This document shows, one piece after another, positions 6,945-14,669 of a stretch of 64,000 nucleotides of DNA. Both the position numbers and the translations under genes were made by a program. Below the pieces are notes generated by a model. That model was not told where the DNA came from. It made no database searches and was given only the letters and a program-made list of their open reading frames with translations. The DNA is from Roseibium limicola (lineage in GTDB: Bacteria > Pseudomonadota > Alphaproteobacteria > Rhizobiales > Stappiaceae): contig NZ_JAFLNF010000008.1 of assembly GCF_017313085.1 (NCBI RefSeq), positions 202,741 to 266,740 of the forward strand, given 5' to 3'. The first letter of the stretch is position 1. Every line of letters begins with the position of its first letter.

Positions 6945-9083
6945 ATGACCGACAACAACTCTACTGTTGATATCGAGAGAACATTTAAGGACTGCCCGGA
7001 AGCCGTCGCTGTTCTGACACCTGAGGGCATCATCCGTTATGCCAATACATCTCTTCTCGAGCTGCTCGGCTGGGCCGATTCCGAGATCGTCGGACATCCG
7101 GGCGAAGAGATCCTCGCCCATGAAGATGGTGCCAAGATGCCCAGCGGGTTCCGCCGCAAGGACCGCTTCATCGCTGCTGCAGATATTTCCATGATCCCGC
7201 TTGCTGATCCGAATGGCACGACGCTCGGCACTTTGCTGATCGGCCGTGATTGCAGCGGGCGGCTTGAGCTTGAGGACAGGGTTGCCGACACCAGCGAACT
7301 TCTGCGCGAGGCGATCGAAACGATTTCAGAGGGCTTTGCCCTCTACGACAAGCAGGATCGGCTGGTCCTCTGCAACGCCAATTACCGGCGTCTGTACTCG
7401 CTTTCCGAGGACGCCATGGAAAAAGGCGTATCCTTTCACGATATTCTGCAGCATGGCCTCAAGCGGGACCAATACCAGCTCAACGCACAAAGCGCCGACG
7501 ACTGGTTGCAAGAGCGGCTGGAGCGACACCACCGGGCCGACGGCGAGGTGCATGAGCAGCAACTTGCAGGCGGACGCTGGCTGCAGGTTTCCGAAAAGCG
7601 AACGCCGCGCGGCTATATCGCCGGAATCCGCACGGACATCACCAACCTGAAGCACACCCAGGCGGAGCTGCAGGATGCCTATGCGAACATGTCCCTGCTG
7701 ACTGACAGCCTGAGCCACGCCATTGTCGAAGTTGATATGGACGGCATGTGTAGCTTCATCAATGATTACGGTGCCGCCTGGTACAATCTCAAGCCAGATC
7801 AGATCATCGGCAAGAAGTACCGGGATTTTCTGTCACCGGAACACATCAGCAAGATATCGGTGCACTTTCGCCAAGCCCTGGGCGGCCGGCGGCTGCAAAT
7901 TGAAACCATGGATGCGTTTCCCGATGGTCTGGTACGCGACCTGCAGATGGAATTCATTCCGAAGCTTTCCTCTGCCGGGTTCATGGCCGGGCTGATCATC
8001 GTTTCAACCGACATTACGGAAGCCAAGAAAACCGAGCGGAGCCTCGCCTCCCTGTATCAGGTCACGGCGACGCAGGAACTCAGTTCGGATCAGAAGATCC
8101 AACAGATCCTGCGCATCGGGTGTGAGCATTTCGACCTGCCCTACGGCATCGTCAGCAACATCATCGAAGATGGCTATACGGTCGTCTGGGCGGAAAGCCC
8201 GGCAGGTGAAATACCCGTCGGGGCGCATTTCGAACTCGGTGATACCTATTGCTCGAATGTCATCGGCGATGACAAACCACTGGGCATCATGCACACGGCC
8301 AAGTCGGAATTTTCCTTGCATCCCTGCTACAAGAATTTTCCGCTGGAGACCTACATTGGCGTGCCGTTCATGGTCAACGGCGAGCGTTACGGCACGATCA
8401 ACTTCACCAGCCCGGAGCCTCGGCTTCGGCCTTTCACCATGACCGACTACCAGTTGATCTGCCAGTTTGCCGACTGGGTGGGGCATGAGATCGCCCGCGA
8501 ACAGGCTAACACAGCCCTGATCGACGCCAAGATCCGTCTGGAGCGCCTGGCCAGCATCGACGACCTGACAGGTCTGCTCAACCGACGGGTTTTCCTGGAA
8601 CAGGCCAACAAGGAAGTCGCCCGTTATCGGCGTGACCGCCGGATCTTCACGACACTGCTCCTCGACATCGACCACTTCAAGCTGGTCAATGACAATTACG
8701 GCCACGGCGTCGGCGATGAAGTGCTGAGAGAATTCTCCAAACTGGTTCAGGAAGAACTGCGCGTCGTGGATATCTTTGGCCGTGTCGGTGGAGAGGAATT
8801 CGCCATCCTGCTGATCAACACCGATGCAGAGGGCGCGAAAATCGTCTGCGACCGCATTCTGGAGCGGCTCCGCAATGCGCCGCTTCTGCCCAGTCACGAC
8901 CTCAAGGTCACCTGCAGCATCGGTGTTGCAGTCGCTTCCGCCGACGATGTCGAGTTCAGCAGCCTGCTCCACCGTGCCGACGTTGCGCTTTATGAGGCCA
9001 AGGAAAAGGGCCGCGACCAGATGGTTCTCGCCCCCCCTTCTGTACCCTCGGGCAAGCAGAATGCGCAGGTGAGCGCCCGATAA
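6945..9083 (+). CDS. PAS-PAS-PAS-GAF-GGDEF diguanylate cyclase
   Basis: 712 residues with no membrane segment, so a soluble cytoplasmic sensor. PAS-like domains lie at about 10-100, 105-225 and 235-360, a GAF domain at about 370-525 (YQVTATQELSSDQKIQQIL onward), and a C-terminal GGDEF domain at about 545-700. The DDLTGLLNRR entry and the active-site GGEEF (about 616-620) predict c-di-GMP synthesis from two GTP. RVVD lies exactly five residues before GGEEF, the usual inhibitory I-site. No EAL or HD-GYP domain is present. ATG 6945 is preferred to the overlapping GTG 6942. The signal sensed cannot be read from sequence. Confidence 0.9.
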   Translation: MTDNNSTVDIERTFKDCPEAVAVLTPEGIIRYANTSLLELLGWADSEIVGHPGEEILAHEDGAKMPSGFRRKDRFIAAADISMIPLADPNGTTLGTLLIGRDCSGRLELEDRVADTSELLREAIETISEGFALYDKQDRLVLCNANYRRLYSLSEDAMEKGVSFHDILQHGLKRDQYQLNAQSADDWLQERLERHHRADGEVHEQQLAGGRWLQVSEKRTPRGYIAGIRTDITNLKHTQAELQDAYANMSLLTDSLSHAIVEVDMDGMCSFINDYGAAWYNLKPDQIIGKKYRDFLSPEHISKISVHFRQALGGRRLQIETMDAFPDGLVRDLQMEFIPKLSSAGFMAGLIIVSTDITEAKKTERSLASLYQVTATQELSSDQKIQQILRIGCEHFDLPYGIVSNIIEDGYTVVWAESPAGEIPVGAHFELGDTYCSNVIGDDKPLGIMHTAKSEFSLHPCYKNFPLETYIGVPFMVNGERYGTINFTSPEPRLRPFTMTDYQLICQFADWVGHEIAREQANTALIDAKIRLERLASIDDLTGLLNRRVFLEQANKEVARYRRDRRIFTTLLLDIDHFKLVNDNYGHGVGDEVLREFSKLVQEELRVVDIFGRVGGEEFAILLINTDAEGAKIVCDRILERLRNAPLLPSHDLKVTCSIGVAVASADDVEFSSLLHRADVALYEAKEKGRDQMVLAPPSVPSGKQNAQVSAR

Positions 9084-9101
9084 GGCACCATTGTCCTGGG
9101 A

Positions 9102-10259
9102 TCAGTCGTAAAGGGCTGGAGCCAACCGCTCACCCGGCGCCGGCGAGCTTTCGCGGATCCGCAATTCCGGCTCGATCCGGATCGGCGTGTGCGGCACTCT
9201 TTCGCCGGCGATCTGCCGCAACAGTGTCAGCGCCGCCAAGCGGCCGATCTTGTCCGGATGGTTCTGCACCGTGGTCAGGGCCGGAGTGCGGGCTGCGGCC
9301 CCATCAATATCGTCATAGCCGGTGACGGCAATATCCGGCCCCGGTTCCAGCTTGTGCCGGCGGAACATCGGCATCATGCCCAGCGCCACCAGATCATTGA
9401 AACACATCACCGCCGAGGGGCGATCAGGCGCTTCGAGAATGGTCTGCACCGCCTCACGGCCATCTGCCTGGGTCATCGCTTCGGGCAAGTCCAGCTGCGC
9501 CGTCGGGTCGATGCCCGCCTCCTGCAGAGCCTTGCACCAACCAGCGTGACGGTCCCTCCCGGTCGAGCTGTCGCGTCGCCCGCCAACCATGGCGATCTTG
9601 GAATGTCCGCGCTCGATCAGATGCTTCGTCACCGCATAGGCGCCCGCCACATCATCCCCCAAAATGCACGGCGCCCAGACTTTCGGCACCTGGCGGCACA
9701 TCAGGGTGACCGGGATGCCCTGCCCGACCAACCGGTTGATTTCCTCCGCCGTGGTGTCGACGGAAGGACACAGGATCACGCCATCGGCCCGGTGCTGCAG
9801 CAGTGTGTTGATGAAGGCCCTCTGGCGTTTCACGTTGTCCCGGTGGTTGCAGATGAAAATCATCTGCCCCTGCTCTTCCAGAACCGTTTCCAGTGCAGCA
9901 AAGGCCTCGGCAAAATACGGATTGAGGATATCGTGCACGGCAACGCCGACAATCTGGCTGCGGGCTGTCCTCAACGACGCTGCGGACCGATTGTAGATGT
10001 AACCGATCTCTTCCGCCGTGCGCTTGACCGTGGCACGGGTGTCCTCGGCCACCAGCGGACTGTTGCGCAGGGCCAGGGAAACGGTCGCGGTCGAGATGCC
10101 CAGCTGATCGGCAATATGGCTGAGGGTCAGACGTTTTCCAGGCCGCAGGCCGGAAAACGAGGCCATATCAGGCCCGTCCTGGTCGCGTGGATCAGCTGTA
10201 GAAGCCTCACTGTCCTGTAAACTGGACTTGTCTTTATCCGGCCCGTCGCTGTCTTCCAT
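9102..10259 (-). CDS. LacI family transcriptional regulator
   Basis: 385 residues. The DNA-binding domain begins near residue 38 (RLTLSHIADQLGISTATVSL, then ALRNSPLV), after an unusual hydrophilic Asp/Ser-rich N-terminal extension of about 36 residues. The hinge helix is followed by the periplasmic-binding-protein-like effector domain (VGVAVHDILNPYFAE to GYDDIDGAA). A shorter start at 10166 (MASFSG) would remove the extension and is possible; ATG 10259 has a GAG-rich tract upstream. It is convergent with the GGDEF gene (18-bp gap). No sugar operon lies next to it, so its regulon is elsewhere or unknown. Confidence 0.9.
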   Translation of the reverse strand: MEDSDGPDKDKSSLQDSEASTADPRDQDGPDMASFSGLRPGKRLTLSHIADQLGISTATVSLALRNSPLVAEDTRATVKRTAEEIGYIYNRSAASLRTARSQIVGVAVHDILNPYFAEAFAALETVLEEQGQMIFICNHRDNVKRQRAFINTLLQHRADGVILCPSVDTTAEEINRLVGQGIPVTLMCRQVPKVWAPCILGDDVAGAYAVTKHLIERGHSKIAMVGGRRDSSTGRDRHAGWCKALQEAGIDPTAQLDLPEAMTQADGREAVQTILEAPDRPSAVMCFNDLVALGMMPMFRRHKLEPGPDIAVTGYDDIDGAAARTPALTTVQNHPDKIGRLAALTLLRQIAGERVPHTPIRIEPELRIRESSPAPGERLAPALYD

Positions 10260-10340
10260 CACACTCAGTCTCTCACACGCACTGCACCGGCGTGCCCGGG
10301 CTCGCCAGTCTCAATCCATACAGCCTGCGATTGGCAGGTT

Positions 10341-10877
10341 CTAGCGTCGTGGAGCTGATTCGTCGAATTCCTCACGAAGATTGACGACAACACGCCGGTT
10401 TTGCGAGGTGCAGGTGATGTCGGAGCAATCGGTTACAGGCCGTTCAATGCCGTAACCCTTGGTCCACATGCGTTTGGCCGCAACCCCTTTGACCACCAGT
10501 GCGGCCATCACAGCATCGGCCCGCTTCGTGGAAAGTGTCTTGTTGGCCGCATCGCCACCCGGCTCATCCGCATGGCCCTGGATCTTGACCAGCCACTTCG
10601 GATTTCTCTTCAGCCAGACCGCCTGACGGTCGATGCTCATCTGGGCTTCGTCGGAAATCTCGGAGCTGCCTTCGGAGAAATAGATCCGCCGCCCGACATT
10701 CAGCATGAAGTCCTCTTCCGACCCCGGCTTCATGTCGACAAAGCCGGGAGCCGTTGCGTTGGTCACATCGGGCGTCGTCAGCGACGAAACGTTACCACAG
10801 GCGGCCAGTGCCCAAGACAACCCGAAAAATAGGCCAAGGCTCAAAAGCCTCGCCCCCCTGCGATCCAGAAAATTCAT
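10341..10877 (-). CDS. OmpA-family (Pal-like) lipoprotein
   Basis: 178 residues. The signal peptide ends in a lipobox (ALAAC), so the protein is probably a lipid-anchored envelope protein. The C-terminal OmpA domain (about 75-170) carries the peptidoglycan-binding pattern NKTLSTKRADAV and GYGIERPV; FSEGSSEISDEA marks the domain start. It probably tethers the outer membrane to peptidoglycan. ATG 10877 with GGGGACAG upstream gives a proper lipoprotein signal, unlike an in-frame ATG at 10922. An L,D-transpeptidase gene lies upstream on the same strand. It is not in a tol-pal cluster, so it is an accessory OmpA protein rather than Pal itself. Confidence 0.85.
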   Translation of the reverse strand: MNFLDRRGARLLSLGLFFGLSWALAACGNVSSLTTPDVTNATAPGFVDMKPGSEEDFMLNVGRRIYFSEGSSEISDEAQMSIDRQAVWLKRNPKWLVKIQGHADEPGGDAANKTLSTKRADAVMAALVVKGVAAKRMWTKGYGIERPVTDCSDITCTSQNRRVVVNLREEFDESAPRR

Positions 10878-10979
10878 AGTGTACTGTCCCCAATTCCAAC
10901 GCGCGCATCGGAAGGCCTTCACCGTGCCTTTTGAAATCCAGCGCCGTTGTTCTCAGTCCCTCAAGCCCTCCGTTGCCGG

Positions 10980-11639
10980 TCAGCCTGCACTTGCGCCCAG
11001 GTGCTCCAGCACCAGTACCTGCGTACCTTTCGGGCAACGCTGATAAAGATCAATGATATCTTCCGGGAACATCCGAATACAACCGCTCGAAACATCGCGG
11101 CCGATGCTCCACGGCTCCAGCGTTCCATGCAGCCGGTAGCCAAGATCCGAGCCGTCACGGTAGAGATACAGCGCCCGCGGTCCCAGTGGATTGTTGGCGG
11201 CACCGCCCTCCACCTTGCGCGGCAGATCCGGTTGCCGTTCCAGCATCTCAGGCGGCGGCACCCAGCGTGGCCAGATTGCCTTGCGGTCGATGCGGGCGCG
11301 GCCATACCACTTGAAGCCCTCGCGCCCGACGCCAACGCCATAACGCAAGGCGGTGTTGTTCTCCCAAACCACATAGAGAAAATGATTGCGCGTATCGACG
11401 ACCACGGTGCCTGGCCGCTCTTCGGAGAAATATTTCACCATCTGACGGTGCCAGGCCGGGTCTATCTTGTCGAAGTTGGTCTGCCGGTAGCGGAAACCAT
11501 TGTCCGCATCAAAGCCGGAGAAATAGGCCGATGCAGCCGTTTTCGAAAGAGCCGGATGCACCCCTGCAACGGCGCCGAGCAGGGCAAGGCCTCCCGTTGT
11601 CAGACTGCCTGCCAGGAACTCACGTCGTGTCACGCCCAT
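10980..11639 (-). CDS. L,D-transpeptidase (YkuD family)
   Basis: 219 residues. A Tat-like signal (TRREFLAGS followed by a hydrophobic stretch to HPALS) points to periplasmic export. The YkuD catalytic signature is clear: HGTLEPWSIGRDVSSGCIRM with the nucleophile Cys, followed by PEDIIDLY. Such enzymes form 3-3 cross-links in peptidoglycan or attach lipoproteins to it; DTRNHFLYVVWENN is the usual entry to the domain. The neighbouring OmpA lipoprotein gene fits an envelope role. Confidence 0.92.
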   Translation of the reverse strand: MGVTRREFLAGSLTTGGLALLGAVAGVHPALSKTAASAYFSGFDADNGFRYRQTNFDKIDPAWHRQMVKYFSEERPGTVVVDTRNHFLYVVWENNTALRYGVGVGREGFKWYGRARIDRKAIWPRWVPPPEMLERQPDLPRKVEGGAANNPLGPRALYLYRDGSDLGYRLHGTLEPWSIGRDVSSGCIRMFPEDIIDLYQRCPKGTQVLVLEHLGASAG

Positions 11640-11818
11640 GATTGCCTCCCTTGCCCCGCTTATTCACTCGGTCGCGCATTCGACCGCCAAGATCACGAGT
11701 ACCCGGTTCACCAGGGCCCAGTTCACGCGTAAGGGAGCCATCTATTTAGGGCGCAAACCTGTCGCAGCGTCAACCACCGAGAAAATTGGCAGACAGTGGC
11801 GCGCATTCGCTGGTCAGC

Positions 11819-12769
11819 TCATGCTTTCTTGAGAAACTGCTCGCGGTAGAGAATGTAGAGCCCCGAGGCGACAACAACGCCTGTTCCGGCGGCCGTCGTC
11901 CACATCGGCACATCGCTAAACACCAGATAGCCCAGGATGACCATCCAGATGATCTGCACATAGAGGAAAGGAGCCAGCAGCGACGCGGGGGCCAGTCGAT
12001 GCGCGATGATCAGGATCCAATGCCCGATCAGGCCGTAAATGCCAGTCGACAGCAACAGCACCCAATGCAGCAGGCTCGGCGGCTCCACCCAGACACTCAC
12101 ACCGATGGGCGTCATCGCAAGCGCGGCCACGACACCGGAGACCATTAACATGCTCATGGAGGATTCCGTGATCGCCAGCATCCGGGTCAGCAGCATGTAG
12201 AAGGCATAGGAGATCATCGACAGAACCGAGTAGATCACCGCCCAGTGCAGTTGCCCCGACCAGGGCTGTGTAACCAGAAGCACGCCGCAGAAGCCGACGA
12301 TAATCGCTATCCATCGGCGAAGCCCCGCCCATTCCCCCAGCAGTGGACCGGCCAGAGCCGTAACCAGGAAAGGCGCGGCAAACATGATCGAGATGGTCTC
12401 GGCCAGCTGCAGATATTGCACAGCCAGAAAGTTGAACAATGTGGTCAGCAGCAGAGCGAAGGAGCGCACCACCTGCAGACCCTTGCGGTTGGTCTTCAGC
12501 GCTTTCGGCCGGGTCCATATGCGGAAGAGGAAAACCGCGATGACCGAATGGCTGACAAAACGGATCCACACCACCTGCATCGGTTCAATGCTTTGGCTGA
12601 GAAACTTGGCTGTTGCATCAAGGCAGGAGAACAACAGACATGCCAGCAACATCAGGCCGATGGCCACAAGCGGCGATCCATCCGTGCTGCCCTTGGCAGG
12701 CACAGGAATCAGCTCATCAACCGGGGTTTCCGGATCATCGGTCGGCGGTGTCATCGGAAGGGGGGCCAA
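11819..12769 (-). CDS. EamA/DMT family permease
   Basis: 316 residues with about ten hydrophobic segments arranged as two EamA repeats of five, in the inner membrane. DATAKFLSQSIEPMQVVWIR is typical of the first repeat in the RhaT/EamA group. The TTG at 12769 has TGGAG six bases upstream, a much better ribosome site than the in-frame ATG at 12754, so the TTG start is preferred. A hydrophilic tail of about 30 residues precedes the first membrane helix. The substrate (metabolite efflux or uptake) cannot be predicted. The 180 bp on its downstream side (11640-11818) contain nothing recognisable. Confidence 0.85.
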   Translation of the reverse strand: MAPLPMTPPTDDPETPVDELIPVPAKGSTDGSPLVAIGLMLLACLLFSCLDATAKFLSQSIEPMQVVWIRFVSHSVIAVFLFRIWTRPKALKTNRKGLQVVRSFALLLTTLFNFLAVQYLQLAETISIMFAAPFLVTALAGPLLGEWAGLRRWIAIIVGFCGVLLVTQPWSGQLHWAVIYSVLSMISYAFYMLLTRMLAITESSMSMLMVSGVVAALAMTPIGVSVWVEPPSLLHWVLLLSTGIYGLIGHWILIIAHRLAPASLLAPFLYVQIIWMVILGYLVFSDVPMWTTAAGTGVVVASGLYILYREQFLKKA

Positions 12770-12968
12770 GAGAAACTCCAGGAAGGCAGAAGGGCGCAGC
12801 CTGCCAAATCAGCAAACGTCGCGCCTTTTTATAAGATTACCTTACTATCGTCCATGGAAGTTTTCCGAGCGTTTCACATCGGCGCCGGTTTCGCGATTGC
12901 CAGCGCCCCAATGGGCGCTATGGTCGGGGCAGAGCAATCTTCTGCACGTTCAAACTTGGAACATCCCA

Positions 12969-13457
12969 ATGGCCACCCTCGCCTACGCTTCCCCTGTCGG
13001 AGTTCTGGTCATTACTGCCCACGAAGGCGCGCTCACTCGCCTCGACTGGCAGGAGAGAAGTCATCTGCAAGTCAATTGCGATGCGGACGAGGCGTCAAAT
13101 GAGGATACAAGACTGCTGGCGGAAACCAGGCGCCAGCTGGACGCCTATTTTGCCGGCACACTGCGCCGGTTCGATCTGCCGATGAACCCTAAGGGAAACG
13201 ATCTGCATCAGGCCGTGTTTCAGGCCATGCTCGATATTCCCATGGGGGAAACCAGAACCTATGGAGAGGTTGCGAAGAAGATCGGAAATCACGCCCAGCC
13301 GGTGGGTCAGGCCTGCGGCGCCAACCCCATTCCGGTGATCATTCCGTGCCACCGTATTCTCTCAGCCACGGGGCTCGGCGGCTACTCTGGCAACGGCGGA
13401 CTGGAGACGAAAATTGCCCTGCTGAGGCTGGAAGGCGGCTATCCGTTTCTGCTCTGA
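12969..13457 (+). CDS. ogt: Methylated-DNA--protein-cysteine S-methyltransferase
   Basis: 162 residues. A suicide enzyme that transfers alkyl groups from O6-alkylguanine to its own Cys. The active site IIPCHRIL is followed by GLGGYSGNGGLETKIALL, and GETRTYGEVAKKIG is the DNA-binding helix-turn-helix. The ATG at 12969 is preceded by GGAACATCCCA; the frame is open far upstream, but that part does not resemble the family. A 7-bp inverted repeat (AGCGCCC-CAAT-GGGCGCT, about 12902-12919) precedes the gene. The last about 36 bp are repeated at 14041 as part of a tandem duplication. Confidence 0.93.
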   Translation: MATLAYASPVGVLVITAHEGALTRLDWQERSHLQVNCDADEASNEDTRLLAETRRQLDAYFAGTLRRFDLPMNPKGNDLHQAVFQAMLDIPMGETRTYGEVAKKIGNHAQPVGQACGANPIPVIIPCHRILSATGLGGYSGNGGLETKIALLRLEGGYPFLL

Positions 13458-14040
13458 GCCCGACTGAGTCGCTCAGAAAAACCTTCAGGCAACCAGCGAG
13501 CCGACGGCGAAGGCGACAAGGCCAATCGCAAGCCAGACCATCAAGGCCCGGCCGGAGGAGGTGAGATTGGTGCGCCGCTGACCACCATATCCGGCGACGC
13601 GAAGACGACGATTGCTACGGAAGGCACGATTAGAGATATGCTTGAAGCGCGAACGCAATTCAGCCGCTTTACGGGCTCCACGCTCTTCATTCAATCCCTG
13701 ATCCGACATCCGCTTCTCTCCTTAACGCCACAACTATCTTACGGACAACAACGCCTGAACCTTAGATAGGTTCCATAAGCCGCATTTCAATTGCCAAATG
13801 CTTCAAATCTTCTGGCTGAAACCTTGCGACCGTCTCTGCAAGCGCAAGTCAGCGTCGATATCAGAACCTTGTGTCCGTCTTGTGCCAGTCATCAAAGCCG
13901 TCTACCTGTCACAGCGACCCGAGCCGACAGGAGCCCGTCTTGCCCGACAATTTCGACAGCCGGATGACCGCTCCCGACGCGACAGATCCGTCGGGTGAGA
14001 ACCTTGCATCGCTTGCCACGGCCGGTCTGAAAATCGGGGT
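13422..14040. repeat. Direct tandem duplication, copy A
   Basis: This unit starts in the 3' end of ogt (CTGAGGCTGGAAGGCGGCT), runs through a small minus-strand gene and ends within a chrA 5' fragment (GGCCGGTCTGAAAATCGGGGT). Copy B at 14041-14669 has the same order and diverged sequence. The junction at 14040/14041 joins chrA sequence directly to an ogt 3' end. Confidence 0.85.
13485..13709 (-). CDS. Small basic single-pass membrane protein (copy A)
   Basis: 74 residues, no recognised family. The N-terminal half is highly basic (NEERGARKAAELRSRFKHIS then RAFRSNRRLRV), followed by RRTNLTSSGRAL and one C-terminal membrane helix (VWLAIGLVAFAVGSLV). This predicts a cytoplasmic basic tail anchored by one helix. 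AGGAG lies eight bases before the ATG. A paralogue of about 65% identity is encoded at 14112-14345. Conservation of the reading frame in both diverged copies suggests that it is a real protein. Confidence 0.7.
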   Translation of the reverse strand: MSDQGLNEERGARKAAELRSRFKHISNRAFRSNRRLRVAGYGGQRRTNLTSSGRALMVWLAIGLVAFAVGSLVA

Positions 14041-14044
14041 CTGA
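13940..14044 (+). pseudogene. Truncated chrA start (duplication relic)
   Basis: Reading from a TTG with ACAGGAG six bases upstream, the frame encodes about 34 residues ending GENLASLATAGLKIGV and then stops at TGA (14042-14044). The complete chrA at 14569 encodes GNLASLATAGLKIGV at the same place and continues LSFGG. The stop is created where the tandem duplication joins chrA sequence to a copy of the ogt 3' end. The peptide cannot be a transporter. Confidence 0.85.
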
Positions 14045-14669
14045 GGCTAGAAGGCGGCTGTCCGTTTCTGCTCTGAGGCCGATTTGGACGTTCAGACAAA
14101 TCTTCAGACAATCAGAAAATGAACATCCCGGTGACAAAGGCGACGGCAAACCCAGCGATACTTATTGCCAGCCAGACAACCAACGCCCGCCCGGAAGACG
14201 TCAGGTTGGTTCGCCGCTTGCTACCATATCCGGGGACGCGAAGGCGGCGGCGGCGGAAAGCACGATTGGAGATCTCACTGAAGCGCGCACGCAATTCGGC
14301 GGCCCTGCGGGCGCCACGCTCTTCGTTTAACCTCCGACCTGTCATCCAATTCACTCCATCACTCATCGTCCGTCTTGTGATTTATAACGAATTTACACTA
14401 AACAGTTTCCATAAGCTTAAATACAATCTCTGAATTCTTAAATTCTATCTGCGAAACCTTGCCGCATGTGCAACTGGCTAAGGCTGAAGCAGAGCTATGG
14501 CGGTCGTCTTGTGTCGGTCATCGAAGCCATCTACCTGTGGCCGCACGTCAGGGGCACAGGAGCATATGGTGAAGGACGTTACTGACAATGATGAGACTAA
14601 GCGTAATGCAACACCTTCTGACGAAGGCAACCTTGCATCGCTTGCCACGGCCGGGCTGAAAATCGGGGT
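14041..14669. repeat. Direct tandem duplication, copy B
   Basis: The copy begins with a repeat of the ogt 3' end (CTGAGGCTAGAAGGCGGCTG), contains the second small membrane-protein gene, and runs into the 5' part of the intact chrA (AAAATCGGGGT). It is colinear with 13422-14040; the coding parts are better conserved than the spacer. Confidence 0.85.
14112..14345 (-). CDS. Small basic single-pass membrane protein (copy B)
   Basis: 77 residues from the preferred ATG at 14345 (MTGRRLNEERG), which has GGAG eight bases upstream and aligns with the start of copy A; an ATG at 14366 would add seven residues without a ribosome site. It has the same plan as copy A: basic N-terminus (NEERGARRAAELRARFSEIS), RRTNLTSSGRAL and a C-terminal helix (VVWLAISIAGFAVAFV). 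The family is unknown. It is divergent from chrA, as copy A is divergent from the chrA relic, so the pairing small gene/chrA predates the duplication. Confidence 0.7.
   Translation of the reverse strand: MTGRRLNEERGARRAAELRARFSEISNRAFRRRRLRVPGYGSKRRTNLTSSGRALVVWLAISIAGFAVAFVTGMFIF

Noticed and set aside
8004..8972. 322-codon frame antisense to the GGDEF gene
   Set aside because: It covers the GAF and GGDEF domains on the other strand; no domain or ribosome site.
9189..10220. 343-codon frame antisense to the LacI-type regulator
   Set aside because: Composition is typical of a shadow frame; the LacI gene explains the region fully.
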